Below, one piece after another: positions 1-4,300 of a DNA stretch of 7,347 nucleotides; positions within the stretch are counted from its first letter, which is position 1, and the number at the start of each line of letters is the position of its first letter. Position numbers and translations under genes: made by a program. The stretch lies in NCBI GenBank assembly GCA_021826655.1, contig JAKAZC010000134.1:1-7347 (forward strand), read 5' to 3'. The DNA comes from Actinomycetes bacterium. Lineage in GTDB: Bacteria; Actinomycetota; Acidimicrobiia; Acidimicrobiales; RAAP-2. The notes beneath the pieces were generated by a model, which was not told the origin of the DNA, ran no database searches, and worked only from the letters and a program-made list of their open reading frames with translations.

Positions 1-973
1 GCTGACCGCGTGCGGGGGGTCGTCCTCGGCGGCCGGGACACTGATGCTCTACAACGGCCAGCACGTCCAGACGACCCAGGCGCTCGCGCAGGCCTTCCAG
101 AAGCAGACCGGCATCGCCGTGCAGGTGCGCAACGGCGACGAGGACGTGCTCGCCGACCAGATCGTGACCGAGGGAGCCAATTCGCCGGCCGACATCTTCT
201 TCACCGAGAACTCGCCACCCCTGCAGTACCTGCAGGGAATGGGGCTCCTGGCCCCGGTGGACCCGACGACGCTGGCGGCGACTCCCGCCAGGTTCAACTC
301 GCCGCGTGGTGAATGGGTCGGGGTCTCGGCCAGGGTGAGCGTGATCGTGTACAACACCTCCCTCGTGAAGCCGAGCGACCTCCCGACCTCGGTGATGCAG
401 CTCGCCGACCCGAAGTGGAAGGGCAAGCTGGCGATCGCGCCGGCCGAGACCGACTTTCAGCCGATCGTGACGTCGGTGGCGCGAACCTACGGGGACGCCG
501 CGGCGCTCCGGTGGCTACAGGGCTTGAAGGCAAACGCCGGGAGCTCCCATCTCTACCCCGACAACGAGACGGTCACCGACGAGGTGAACCGGGGCAATGC
601 GGCGATCGGGGTCATCGACCAGTACTACTGGTACCGCCAGCGCGCCCAGGTGGGTTCCGCCGGCACCCACTCGGCGATCGCCTACTTCGCGCCGCACGAC
701 GTCGGCTACGTGCTCGACGTCTCCGGCGCCGCGATCTTGAGGTCGAGCGACCACAAGGCCGAGGCCCAGAAGTTCCTGGCCTTCCTGACGAGCAGGACGG
801 CACAGGAGATCATCGCTCGGGGTGACAGCTTCGAGTACCCGATCGCCTCGGGCGTGACCACGGCGCAGCCCGAGACGCCGTTCGCCCACTTGCAGCCGAA
901 CTCGATCTCCGTCGGCGACCTCGGCGACGGGTCCGAGGCGGTGAAGCTCCTGACCGAGGCCCAGCTGATCTGA
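1..973 (+). CDS. Iron(III) ABC transporter substrate-binding lipoprotein, 5'-truncated
   Basis: Periplasmic-type binding protein of the FbpA/FutA ferric-iron family, which delivers Fe3+ to an ABC permease from the outer face of the membrane. The frame is open from base 2 and reads LTAC-GGSSS, a lipobox whose cysteine (bases 11-13) would be the lipidated residue 1; the rest of the signal peptide lies outside the window. The mature part is about 320 residues, normal for the family. Counting from that Cys, the expected iron ligands are present: His18 in YNGQH, Glu66 in FFTENSP and the tyrosine pair 205-206 in QYYWYR. The segments DEDVLADQI and NSPADIFFTEN are also typical. No permease or ATPase gene follows; the next gene is on the opposite strand, so this is the last gene of its unit and any partners must lie upstream or elsewhere. 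The family call is strong; the iron substrate is inferred from ligand conservation. Confidence 0.92.
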   Translation, partial: LTACGGSSSAAGTLMLYNGQHVQTTQALAQAFQKQTGIAVQVRNGDEDVLADQIVTEGANSPADIFFTENSPPLQYLQGMGLLAPVDPTTLAATPARFNSPRGEWVGVSARVSVIVYNTSLVKPSDLPTSVMQLADPKWKGKLAIAPAETDFQPIVTSVARTYGDAAALRWLQGLKANAGSSHLYPDNETVTDEVNRGNAAIGVIDQYYWYRQRAQVGSAGTHSAIAYFAPHDVGYVLDVSGAAILRSSDHKAEAQKFLAFLTSRTAQEIIARGDSFEYPIASGVTTAQPETPFAHLQPNSISVGDLGDGSEAVKLLTEAQLI

Positions 974-981
974 AGCGGGCG

Positions 982-1000
982 GCCCCGGCTGGACCGGGGC
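982..1000. terminator. GC-rich hairpin between convergent genes, possible terminator
   Basis: A perfect 7-bp stem (GCCCCGG at 982-988, CCGGGGC at 994-1000) with a 5-nt loop starts nine bases after the stop of the iron-binding protein gene. It sits between two convergent genes, so it could end transcription from both sides. There is no T-tract on either strand, so it is not a textbook intrinsic terminator. High-GC actinobacteria often show such T-less hairpins, but in sequence this GC-rich chance stems are common. The remainder of 974-1070 is GC-rich with no recognisable gene. Confidence 0.35.
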
Positions 1001-1070
1001 GGGTCCGGCTGGCCCGGCCTGGCCGCCGCCCGTCCGAGCCGCAGGCCGAGGGCTGGGTCGGCCCGGTCGA

Positions 1071-1283
1071 TCAGGTCTCGGACCAGACCTCGATCTCCCC
1101 GTCGTCGGGGACCGGGGCCTTCAGCCACCGCTCGGGGGTGTCCTCGATGAGCGCGGACATGCCGTCCCGTCCGAGGAAGCCGGGCTCGATCCGCGAAACG
1201 GTCAGCTCGGCTCCCGACCCGTGGCGCACCCGATCGCCGGGCTTGAGGCTCGAGATGGGGACCGTCTTCCAGTCTGCAGTCAT
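1071..1283 (-). CDS. Small hypothetical protein (70 aa)
   Basis: I do not recognise this family. The 70-residue product starts MTADWKTVPISSLKPGDRVR and is acidic towards its end. The run LKPGDRVR followed by short alternating hydrophobic stretches (AELTVSRIE, MSALIED, GEIEVWSE) suggests a small all-beta, SH3-like fold, but that is only a reading of the pattern. No membrane segment, signal peptide or cysteine is present. The ATG at 1283 is chosen because the protein reads well from it and a CAGACT hexamer lies exactly 6 nt upstream on the same strand, the spacing of a leaderless start; there is no clear Shine-Dalgarno. It lies 85 bp downstream of the rhodanese gene on the same strand and may be read with it or from its own promoter. 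Codon composition matches its neighbours, which supports a real gene. Confidence 0.7.
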   Translation of the reverse strand: MTADWKTVPISSLKPGDRVRHGSGAELTVSRIEPGFLGRDGMSALIEDTPERWLKAPVPDDGEIEVWSET

Positions 1284-1289
1284 GGCACC

Positions 1290-1295
1290 AGTCTG
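1290..1295 (-). promoter_or_regulatory. Candidate -10 element for a leaderless start of the 70-aa gene
   Basis: On the - strand the sequence reads CAGACTGGTGCC then ATG (start base 1283). CAGACT agrees with the actinobacterial TANNNT -10 pattern at the A and the final T only. The 6-nt gap to the ATG would place the transcription start on the start codon. No -35 element is evident. The same CAGACTGG octamer occurs upstream of the rhodanese gene. Confidence 0.35.
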
Positions 1296-1368
1296 GCATC
1301 CACGGCACCGGTCGGCGCCAGTCGAGCTCGCGACGGGATCCCCCTCGCGCCGAGCACTACCAGGCGCC

Positions 1369-1677
1369 CTACGCCCCCTCCTCGGTCGACGCCCAGGCGA
1401 TGGCGCCGCCGGCGAGGTTCTGGGCGGACCAACCGCCGCGGGTGAGGGCCTCGGTCGCGCTCGCCGAGCGGGCGCCCGAGCGGCACGCCACCACGATCGG
1501 TCGATCGGTGGGGAGCTCGTCGGATCTCGCGCCCAACTGGCCCAGCGGGATGTTCACCGAACCGGGGAAGGCCCACTCGGCCACCTCCTCGGGCTCGCGG
1601 ACGTCGAGCAGGAAGATGTCCTCCCCCGCGCGGCGCCGGGCCCTGAATTCGTCGGGCCCGATCTCCGTGATGGCCAT
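1369..1677 (-). CDS. Single-domain rhodanese-like protein
   Basis: A 102-residue cytoplasmic rhodanese domain of the GlpE/PspE size class; such proteins carry sulfane sulfur as a cysteine persulfide and pass it to acceptors such as cyanide or thiols. The N-terminal part has the usual ITEIGPDEFR and FLLDVREPEEVAEWAFPGSVNIPLGQL (residues 3-48), including the conserved DVREPEE and the GSVNIPL strand. The active-site loop is CRSGAR at residues 65-70 with Cys65 as the predicted catalytic residue, followed by the helix with S and A residues and the final G-GAIAW motif. The start at 1677 is supported by GGAGGA four bases upstream on the - strand and by the family N-terminus. The frame stays open far upstream, but that extension runs through repeats and is not coding. 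It precedes the 70-aa gene on the same strand and is divergent from the PH-domain gene. The physiological acceptor cannot be told from sequence. Confidence 0.93.
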   Translation of the reverse strand: MAITEIGPDEFRARRRAGEDIFLLDVREPEEVAEWAFPGSVNIPLGQLGARSDELPTDRPIVVACRSGARSASATEALTRGGWSAQNLAGGAIAWASTEEGA

Positions 1678-1681
1678 GTCT

Positions 1682-1687
1682 TCCTCC
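1682..1687 (-). promoter_or_regulatory. Shine-Dalgarno of the rhodanese gene
   Basis: On the - strand GGAGGA lies 4 nt before the ATG at 1677. It fixes the start of the rhodanese gene and partly overlaps the last copy of the 11-bp tandem repeat in the leader. Confidence 0.75.
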
Positions 1688-1717
1688 GTGTGCTCTCCGC
1701 GTGCTCTCCGCGTGCTC
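1685..1717. repeat. Three tandem copies of an 11-bp repeat in the rhodanese leader
   Basis: On the + strand the units are TCCGTGTGCTC (1685-1695), TCCGCGTGCTC (1696-1706) and TCCGCGTGCTC (1707-1717); read on the rhodanese strand they are GAGCACGCGGA twice, then GAGCACACGGA. Only one base differs. Eleven is not a multiple of three, so this is not a coding repeat. If transcription starts downstream of the CAGACT hexamer at 1734-1729, the repeats lie inside the 5' untranslated region and run directly into the ribosome binding site. They could be a site for a regulator or simply a slippage array. Confidence 0.85.
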
Positions 1718-1728
1718 GCGTTGCCTCC

Positions 1729-1734
1729 AGTCTG
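1729..1734 (-). promoter_or_regulatory. Candidate -10 element of the rhodanese gene
   Basis: On the - strand the sequence GGCAGACTGGAGG holds the hexamer CAGACT, fitting TANNNT except at the first base and identical to the hexamer before the 70-aa gene. Transcription would begin about 45 nt upstream of the ATG, giving a leader that contains the 11-bp repeats and the Shine-Dalgarno. No -35 box is visible. Confidence 0.35.
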
Positions 1735-1773
1735 CCGGGAGCGGGCGCCCTTCCGAGCGCGCCGCTCGCCTCG

Positions 1774-1860
1774 GGCGACCCTCCGCCAGCCGTGCACTCC
1801 GGGGTGGCGACCCCCCGCCACCCGTGCACTCCGGGGTGGCGACCCCCCGCCACCCGTGCA
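1774..1860. repeat. 32-bp tandem palindromic repeat, about 2.7 copies
   Basis: CGTGCA recurs at 1791, 1823 and 1855, a period of exactly 32 bp; the two full copies starting at 1791 and 1823 are identical, and a shortened upstream copy (1774-1790) has two mismatches. Each full copy contains an 8-bp inverted repeat, GGGTGGCG/CGCCACCC, around a 6-nt loop (stems 1802-1809/1816-1823 and 1834-1841/1848-1855). The outer GTGCA/TGCAC sequences can also pair. The array lies in the divergent region between the rhodanese and PH-domain genes, about 50 bp before the GTG at 1909. Possible roles are an operator for a dimeric regulator, a REP-like element or a mutational tandem duplication. No spacer-like unique sequence separates the copies. 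Confidence 0.9.
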
Positions 1861-1896
1861 GGCCTCGGACAGCCGCCGCACGGCCCGGGGCGCCGG

Positions 1897-1902
1897 TACG
1901 CT
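1897..1902 (+). promoter_or_regulatory. TANNNT -10 element for a leaderless PH-domain gene
   Basis: TACGCT is followed by GGGCGG and then the GTG start at 1909, a 6-nt gap that would put transcription initiation on the start codon. This matches the leaderless arrangement common in actinobacteria. No Shine-Dalgarno stands at the usual place and no -35 box is evident. It is the best -10 match in the window together with the one at 2747. Confidence 0.6.
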
Positions 1903-1908
1903 GGGCGG

Positions 1909-2724
1909 GTGCCGATCACCCGGGACCTCCTTGCCGACGGCGAGGAGGTGCTGGTCGATCTCCGACCCCACTGGGTGTTCCTGTTCGGCCCGCTCCTCCT
2001 GACGCTGGTGGCGATCGCCGCGGCGATCGCCGTGGCGGTGGAATTCCCGAACGCACCCGTCGGGGTCGCGTGGGTGCTGTTCGTGATGGTGCTCGTCCCG
2101 GCCGTCTGGTTGGCGGGTCGGGTGATCAGGTGGGCCGGGATGAGCCTGATCGTGACCACGCAGCGAATGGTCCTGCGCCGGGGGCTGCTGGGCCGGGACC
2201 TCCTGCAGCTGCGGCTGCAGCGGATCACCGAGATCCACAGCACCCAGACCCCGATCGAGCGGCTCATCGGGGTCGGGCGCCTGGTCGTCGAGGTGGAAGG
2301 GGAGGGCCAGGCGATCGCCGTTGACGACGTGCGCCGGCCCAAGGCGCTGCAGCGGGTGATCAACAACCGGCTCGACGCGATGGGGCGTGTCGGGACGTGG
2401 GAGCCGGACCGGCGAGCGGTGCCCGGGTCGACGGCCTCCCGGGACCTCCCGGACTCGGTGGCGAGCGCCGCACGACCGGCCCCGACCGCCGACGTGCCGA
2501 CGCCGCCGCACGGGACCGCTGCCGTGCGCTCCGCCCCGCGCCAGTGGTGGCCGGGTGACCGGCCGGAGCACCCGGCGGAACGCTCGCCCGACCGTGCCCA
2601 GGGGGGACCGCCCTCGGTCTCGGTCCCCGACCAGCTCATTCAGCTGGACGACCTGCGCCGGCGCGGGATCGTGACCCCGGCCGAATTCGAGGCGAAGAAG
2701 GCCGAGCTGCTCGGGCGGCTCTGA
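1909..2724 (+). CDS. Membrane-anchored bacterial PH-domain protein with C-terminal SHOCT motif
   Basis: A 271-residue protein of unknown cellular role. Two hydrophobic segments at about residues 22-44 and 51-73 would form a membrane hairpin. They are followed by a bacterial PH (bPH2, YdbS-like) domain at about 76-165, recognisable from MSLIVTTQRMVLRRGLLGRD and LQRITEIHSTQTPIERLIGVG. A linker rich in Pro, Arg and Ala (about 166-238) looks disordered. The last 30 residues, DQLIQLDDLRRRGIVTPAEF to the terminal LLGRL, are a clear SHOCT motif, a short helical module found at the C-termini of many bacterial membrane proteins. The GTG at 1909 is chosen because the family-like start PITRDLLADGEEV follows and TACGCT lies 6 nt upstream; the frame remains open to 1138, but that part runs through the repeats and antisense to the rhodanese gene. 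It leads the + block, with the zinc-ribbon gene 35 bp downstream. Confidence 0.88.
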   Translation: MPITRDLLADGEEVLVDLRPHWVFLFGPLLLTLVAIAAAIAVAVEFPNAPVGVAWVLFVMVLVPAVWLAGRVIRWAGMSLIVTTQRMVLRRGLLGRDLLQLRLQRITEIHSTQTPIERLIGVGRLVVEVEGEGQAIAVDDVRRPKALQRVINNRLDAMGRVGTWEPDRRAVPGSTASRDLPDSVASAARPAPTADVPTPPHGTAAVRSAPRQWWPGDRPEHPAERSPDRAQGGPPSVSVPDQLIQLDDLRRRGIVTPAEFEAKKAELLGRL

Positions 2725-2746
2725 TCGCCGCCTCGGCGGGCGCGAG

Positions 2747-2752
2747 TACCGT
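2747..2752 (+). promoter_or_regulatory. TANNNT -10 element for a leaderless zinc-ribbon gene
   Basis: TACCGT is followed by 7 nt and the GTG at 2760, the same arrangement as before the PH-domain gene. It would give the zinc-ribbon/thioredoxin/YjbQ genes their own promoter within the + block. A small hairpin (CGCCG at 2726-2730, CGGCG at 2734-2738) sits between the preceding stop and this hexamer and is too short to call a terminator. Confidence 0.5.
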
Positions 2753-2759
2753 TGGAGCC

Positions 2760-3044
2760 GTGACGGCCCCCCGCTACCGCTGCACGGCCTGCGGCAACCT
2801 GACCCGGTTCGACGTGACGGCCACCAGGACCACCCGCTCGTTCCACCACTACTCGGTGGGTGGTGAGTTGGAGGTGGAGGAGGAGGTCGTCCTGAGCGAG
2901 ACGGTCGACGAGGTCTCGTGCCGGTGGTGCGGCAACGGGAGGTCGGTGGAGGAGATCGCCACCGAGCCCGCAGGGGACAGGCCGACAGGGGACCGGCCCG
3001 CCGGTGACCGGACGGATACGGCCACGCACGTCCCGGGTCGGTGA
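2760..3044 (+). CDS. Small zinc-ribbon-like protein
   Basis: A 94-residue protein with two knuckles, Cys8-x2-Cys11 (CTACG) and Cys54-x2-Cys57 (CRWCG), separated by 42 residues of polar beta-type sequence including FHHYSVGGELEVEEEVV. Four cysteines in this arrangement are expected to bind one zinc as a zinc ribbon. The partner (protein, nucleic acid or none) is not evident. The C-terminal tail from residue 72 is a low-complexity repeat GDRPT-GDRPA-GDRTD, likely disordered. The GTG at 2760 is chosen because it gives MTAPRYRCTACG just before the first knuckle and follows a TACCGT hexamer by 7 nt. Its TGA (3042-3044) overlaps the GTG of the thioredoxin-like gene, so the two are probably translationally coupled. 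I have seen similar short proteins in actinobacterial genomes without an assigned function. Confidence 0.8.
   Translation: MTAPRYRCTACGNLTRFDVTATRTTRSFHHYSVGGELEVEEEVVLSETVDEVSCRWCGNGRSVEEIATEPAGDRPTGDRPAGDRTDTATHVPGR
2973..3017 (+). repeat. 15-bp in-frame tandem repeat encoding GDRPT/GDRPA/GDRTD
   Basis: Three degenerate 15-bp units (2973-2987, 2988-3002, 3003-3017) encode a five-residue repeat in the tail of the zinc-ribbon protein. The unit length is a multiple of three, so expansion or contraction would not break the frame. The tail is probably a disordered linker. Confidence 0.7.
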
Positions 3045-3571
3045 CCGAGCGGCGAACCGACCTGGCGGGTATGGATCTGGTCCCGATCCCCACCTACCGC
3101 GACGCCCCGGCCACGCCGGCCTCGGACCTGGCCGGCGTCGACCTGTCGGGCCGGGAGCTGAGCCTCGCCGTCACCGGGGTGGATCGCTGGACCCTCCTGC
3201 TCTTCCTCTCCGCCCGCTGCGACGGGTGCCACGAGGTGTGGCGGGTCCTGTCGGAGTCGTCGGGCCGTTGGCCCGGGGCCGACGGCGTGGTCCCGGTGGT
3301 CGTGACCCGGGGCCCCGGGTCCGAGCCGCCGGCGGGCCTGCGGCCGTTGGCGACCGACGGGGTCCCGCTCCTCATGTCGGACGCGGCGTACCGGGCCTAC
3401 CGGGTGCACGGCCCCCCGTTCTTCGTGCTCGTCGACGGGATCCGCTCGCAGGTGGCGACCGAGGGGGTGGCGTGGGGCCCCGCGCAGATCGCCGACGACG
3501 TGCGCCGCGCCCGCGCGGGTGGCGGGGGACCCGCCGCCCCGGGGCTCCGGGCAGCTGGCGGGGAGCGCTGA
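3041..3571 (+). CDS. Thioredoxin-like fold protein with CDGC motif
   Basis: A 176-residue protein. The segment RWTLLLFLSARCDGCHEVW matches the beta strand and redox loop of a thioredoxin fold, with Cys60-x2-Cys63 as the predicted active pair. The later GPPFFVLVDG resembles the strand that usually carries the cis-proline near the redox site. The N-terminal 45 residues look like an extra strand/loop region, and the C-terminus after about residue 160 is Gly/Ala/Pro-rich and probably unstructured. There is no signal peptide or membrane anchor, so it should act in the cytoplasm. The GTG at 3041 overlaps the preceding stop (GTGA); an ATG at 3071 would remove ten residues and cannot be excluded. It could be a thiol oxidoreductase or peroxiredoxin-like relic; the substrate is unknown. 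The YjbQ gene follows after 3 bp. Confidence 0.78.
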   Translation: MTERRTDLAGMDLVPIPTYRDAPATPASDLAGVDLSGRELSLAVTGVDRWTLLLFLSARCDGCHEVWRVLSESSGRWPGADGVVPVVVTRGPGSEPPAGLRPLATDGVPLLMSDAAYRAYRVHGPPFFVLVDGIRSQVATEGVAWGPAQIADDVRRARAGGGGPAAPGLRAAGGER

Positions 3572-3574
3572 TCG

Positions 3575-3973
3575 GTGGAGAGCCGGTTGTTCGAGGTGGT
3601 CACCGGCGCGCGCAGGCTCACCGATCTGACCGACCACGTCACCGGGTTCTGCGCGGGCCGGGGCGACGGTCTCTGCCACGTCTTCGTCCCTCATGCCACG
3701 GCGGGCCTCGCCCTGATGGAGCTCGGTTCGGGATCGGACGAGGACCTCGACGCGCTGCTCGACCGGCTGCTTCCCCGCGACGATCGGTACCGGCACCGTC
3801 ACGGTTCGCCCGGCCACGGGGCCGACCACCTGCTCCCGGTCCTGCTCGCCCCGTCGCTCGGCATCCCCGTCGGCGACGGGCGGCCGCTCCTCGGGACGTG
3901 GCAGTCCGTCGTGCTCGTCGATCCGAACGTCGACAACCCCCGCCGCCACGTCCGGCTCTCCTTCCTCGACTGA
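3575..3973 (+). CDS. YjbQ/UPF0047 family protein (secondary thiamine-phosphate synthase type)
   Basis: A 132-residue protein that reads through the whole UPF0047 pattern. It has VFVPHATAGLALMEL (His40-x-Thr42-Ala-Gly and Glu49), the central HRHGSPGHGADH (74-85), LAPSLGIPV (91-99) and the signature LLGTWQSVVLVD (105-116). The Mycobacterium tuberculosis homologue (Rv2556c, from memory) is close in length and motif spelling. E. coli YjbQ can substitute weakly for thiamine-phosphate synthase, hence the family name, but the true reaction is unsettled and no thi gene is nearby. The GTG at 3575 gives a normal family length and has GGGGAG ten bases upstream inside the end of the previous gene. The gene closes the 1909-3973 block; the next gene seems to have its own promoter. 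Confidence 0.93.
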   Translation: MESRLFEVVTGARRLTDLTDHVTGFCAGRGDGLCHVFVPHATAGLALMELGSGSDEDLDALLDRLLPRDDRYRHRHGSPGHGADHLLPVLLAPSLGIPVGDGRPLLGTWQSVVLVDPNVDNPRRHVRLSFLD

Positions 3974-3980
3974 GCGTCCT

Positions 3981-4003
3981 GTGTCACACCCTTCCGCCAG
4001 GCT
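3981..4003 (+). promoter_or_regulatory. Candidate promoter with GTGTCACAC element
   Basis: Between the YjbQ stop and the ATG at 4052 there are 78 bp. They hold GTGTCACAC (3981-3989), an 8-nt gap and CAGGCT (3998-4003). The spacing is the same as in the actinobacterial DNA-damage promoter pattern TTGTCRGTG-N8-TANNNT recognised through PafBC, but the second half of the upstream element differs and the hexamer lacks the initial T. TGTG-T-CACA (3980-3988) is also a short inverted repeat that could bind a dimeric regulator. Transcription would start near 4010, leaving a leader of about 40 nt with a good Shine-Dalgarno. The assignment to any regulator is speculative. Confidence 0.35.
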
Positions 4004-4039
4004 TGTGGGCGACGAAGAGAACAAGGACCCATCACCCGG

Positions 4040-4045
4040 AAGGGG
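4040..4045 (+). promoter_or_regulatory. Shine-Dalgarno of the 71-aa four-cysteine gene
   Basis: AAGGGG lies 6 nt before the ATG at 4052, within a purine-rich stretch, and supports that start. Confidence 0.6.
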
Positions 4046-4051
4046 AACCCC

Positions 4052-4267
4052 ATGGCAGTGCCGACGCCCCCAGCCCCGCTCACCATCGACTGCGACCAGT
4101 GCACGATGCAGCACACCGACGCCTGCGACGGCTGCGTGGTCACCTTCCTGCTCGATCGTGACCCCGAGGACGCGGTCGTCATCGACGCCGACGAAGCCCG
4201 GGCGATGCGCCTGCTCGAGCGGGCCGGGCTCGTGCCGAGCCTCCTCTTCGAGGAGCGGGCCGGCTGA
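4052..4267 (+). CDS. Small four-cysteine protein of unknown function (71 aa)
   Basis: The 71-residue product has four cysteines in the pattern Cys14-x2-Cys17-x7-Cys25-x2-Cys28 (IDCDQCTMQHTDACDGCVV). The second half, about residues 36-70, is acidic and helical in character (DPEDAVVIDADEARAMRLLERAGLVP). Two CxxC pairs only seven residues apart suggest a bound zinc or iron-sulfur centre, or a redox pair. I recall similar short proteins beside glycosyltransferase genes in actinobacteria but know of no assigned function. There is no signal peptide or membrane segment. The ATG has a good Shine-Dalgarno. The gene is the first of the glycosyltransferase/SRPBCC/glucokinase run, 33 bp ahead of the glycosyltransferase, with a possible promoter upstream. 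A regulatory or chaperone role for the operon is possible but unproven. Confidence 0.82.
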   Translation: MAVPTPPAPLTIDCDQCTMQHTDACDGCVVTFLLDRDPEDAVVIDADEARAMRLLERAGLVPSLLFEERAG

Positions 4268-4295
4268 CCGGGGTGCCCCGGACCGGGTGGGCCCG
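4268..4295 (+). other. Two adjacent short hairpins between the 71-aa gene and pimB-like gene
   Basis: Starting on the base after the stop codon, CCGGGG-TG-CCCCGG (4268-4281) is a perfect 14-bp palindrome that can fold as a 5-bp stem with a 4-nt loop. CGGG-TGGG-CCCG (4284-4295) can form a second small stem ending 5 nt before the ATG at 4301. They fill the spacer and could protect the transcript or reduce translation of the downstream gene. There is no T-tract. Confidence 0.35.
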
Positions 4296-4300
4296 ACGGC

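Noticed and set aside
1304..1319. Hairpin GGCACC/GGCGCC between the rhodanese and 70-aa genes as a terminator
   Set aside because: It is six base pairs including one mismatch or wobble, with no T-tract on the transcribed strand; too weak to annotate.
1774..1860. Possible small CRISPR array (32-bp repeated units)
   Set aside because: The copies abut with no unique spacers between them and there are no cas genes in the window, so this is a plain tandem repeat.
1138..1908. Upstream in-frame extension of the PH-domain gene (528-residue reading)
   Set aside because: The extra sequence is antisense to the rhodanese and 70-aa genes and passes through non-coding repeats. The GTG at 1909 has a leaderless promoter and the right N-terminus.
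1678..3093. Upstream in-frame extension of the rhodanese gene to a 574-residue product
   Set aside because: The added part crosses the tandem repeats and lies antisense to the PH-domain gene. The rhodanese has its own Shine-Dalgarno and family-like start at 1677.
3004..4161. 385-codon + frame across the thioredoxin-like and YjbQ genes
   Set aside because: It is out of frame with both recognised proteins, which carry clear motifs; the translation is Arg/Pro/Gly-rich filler.
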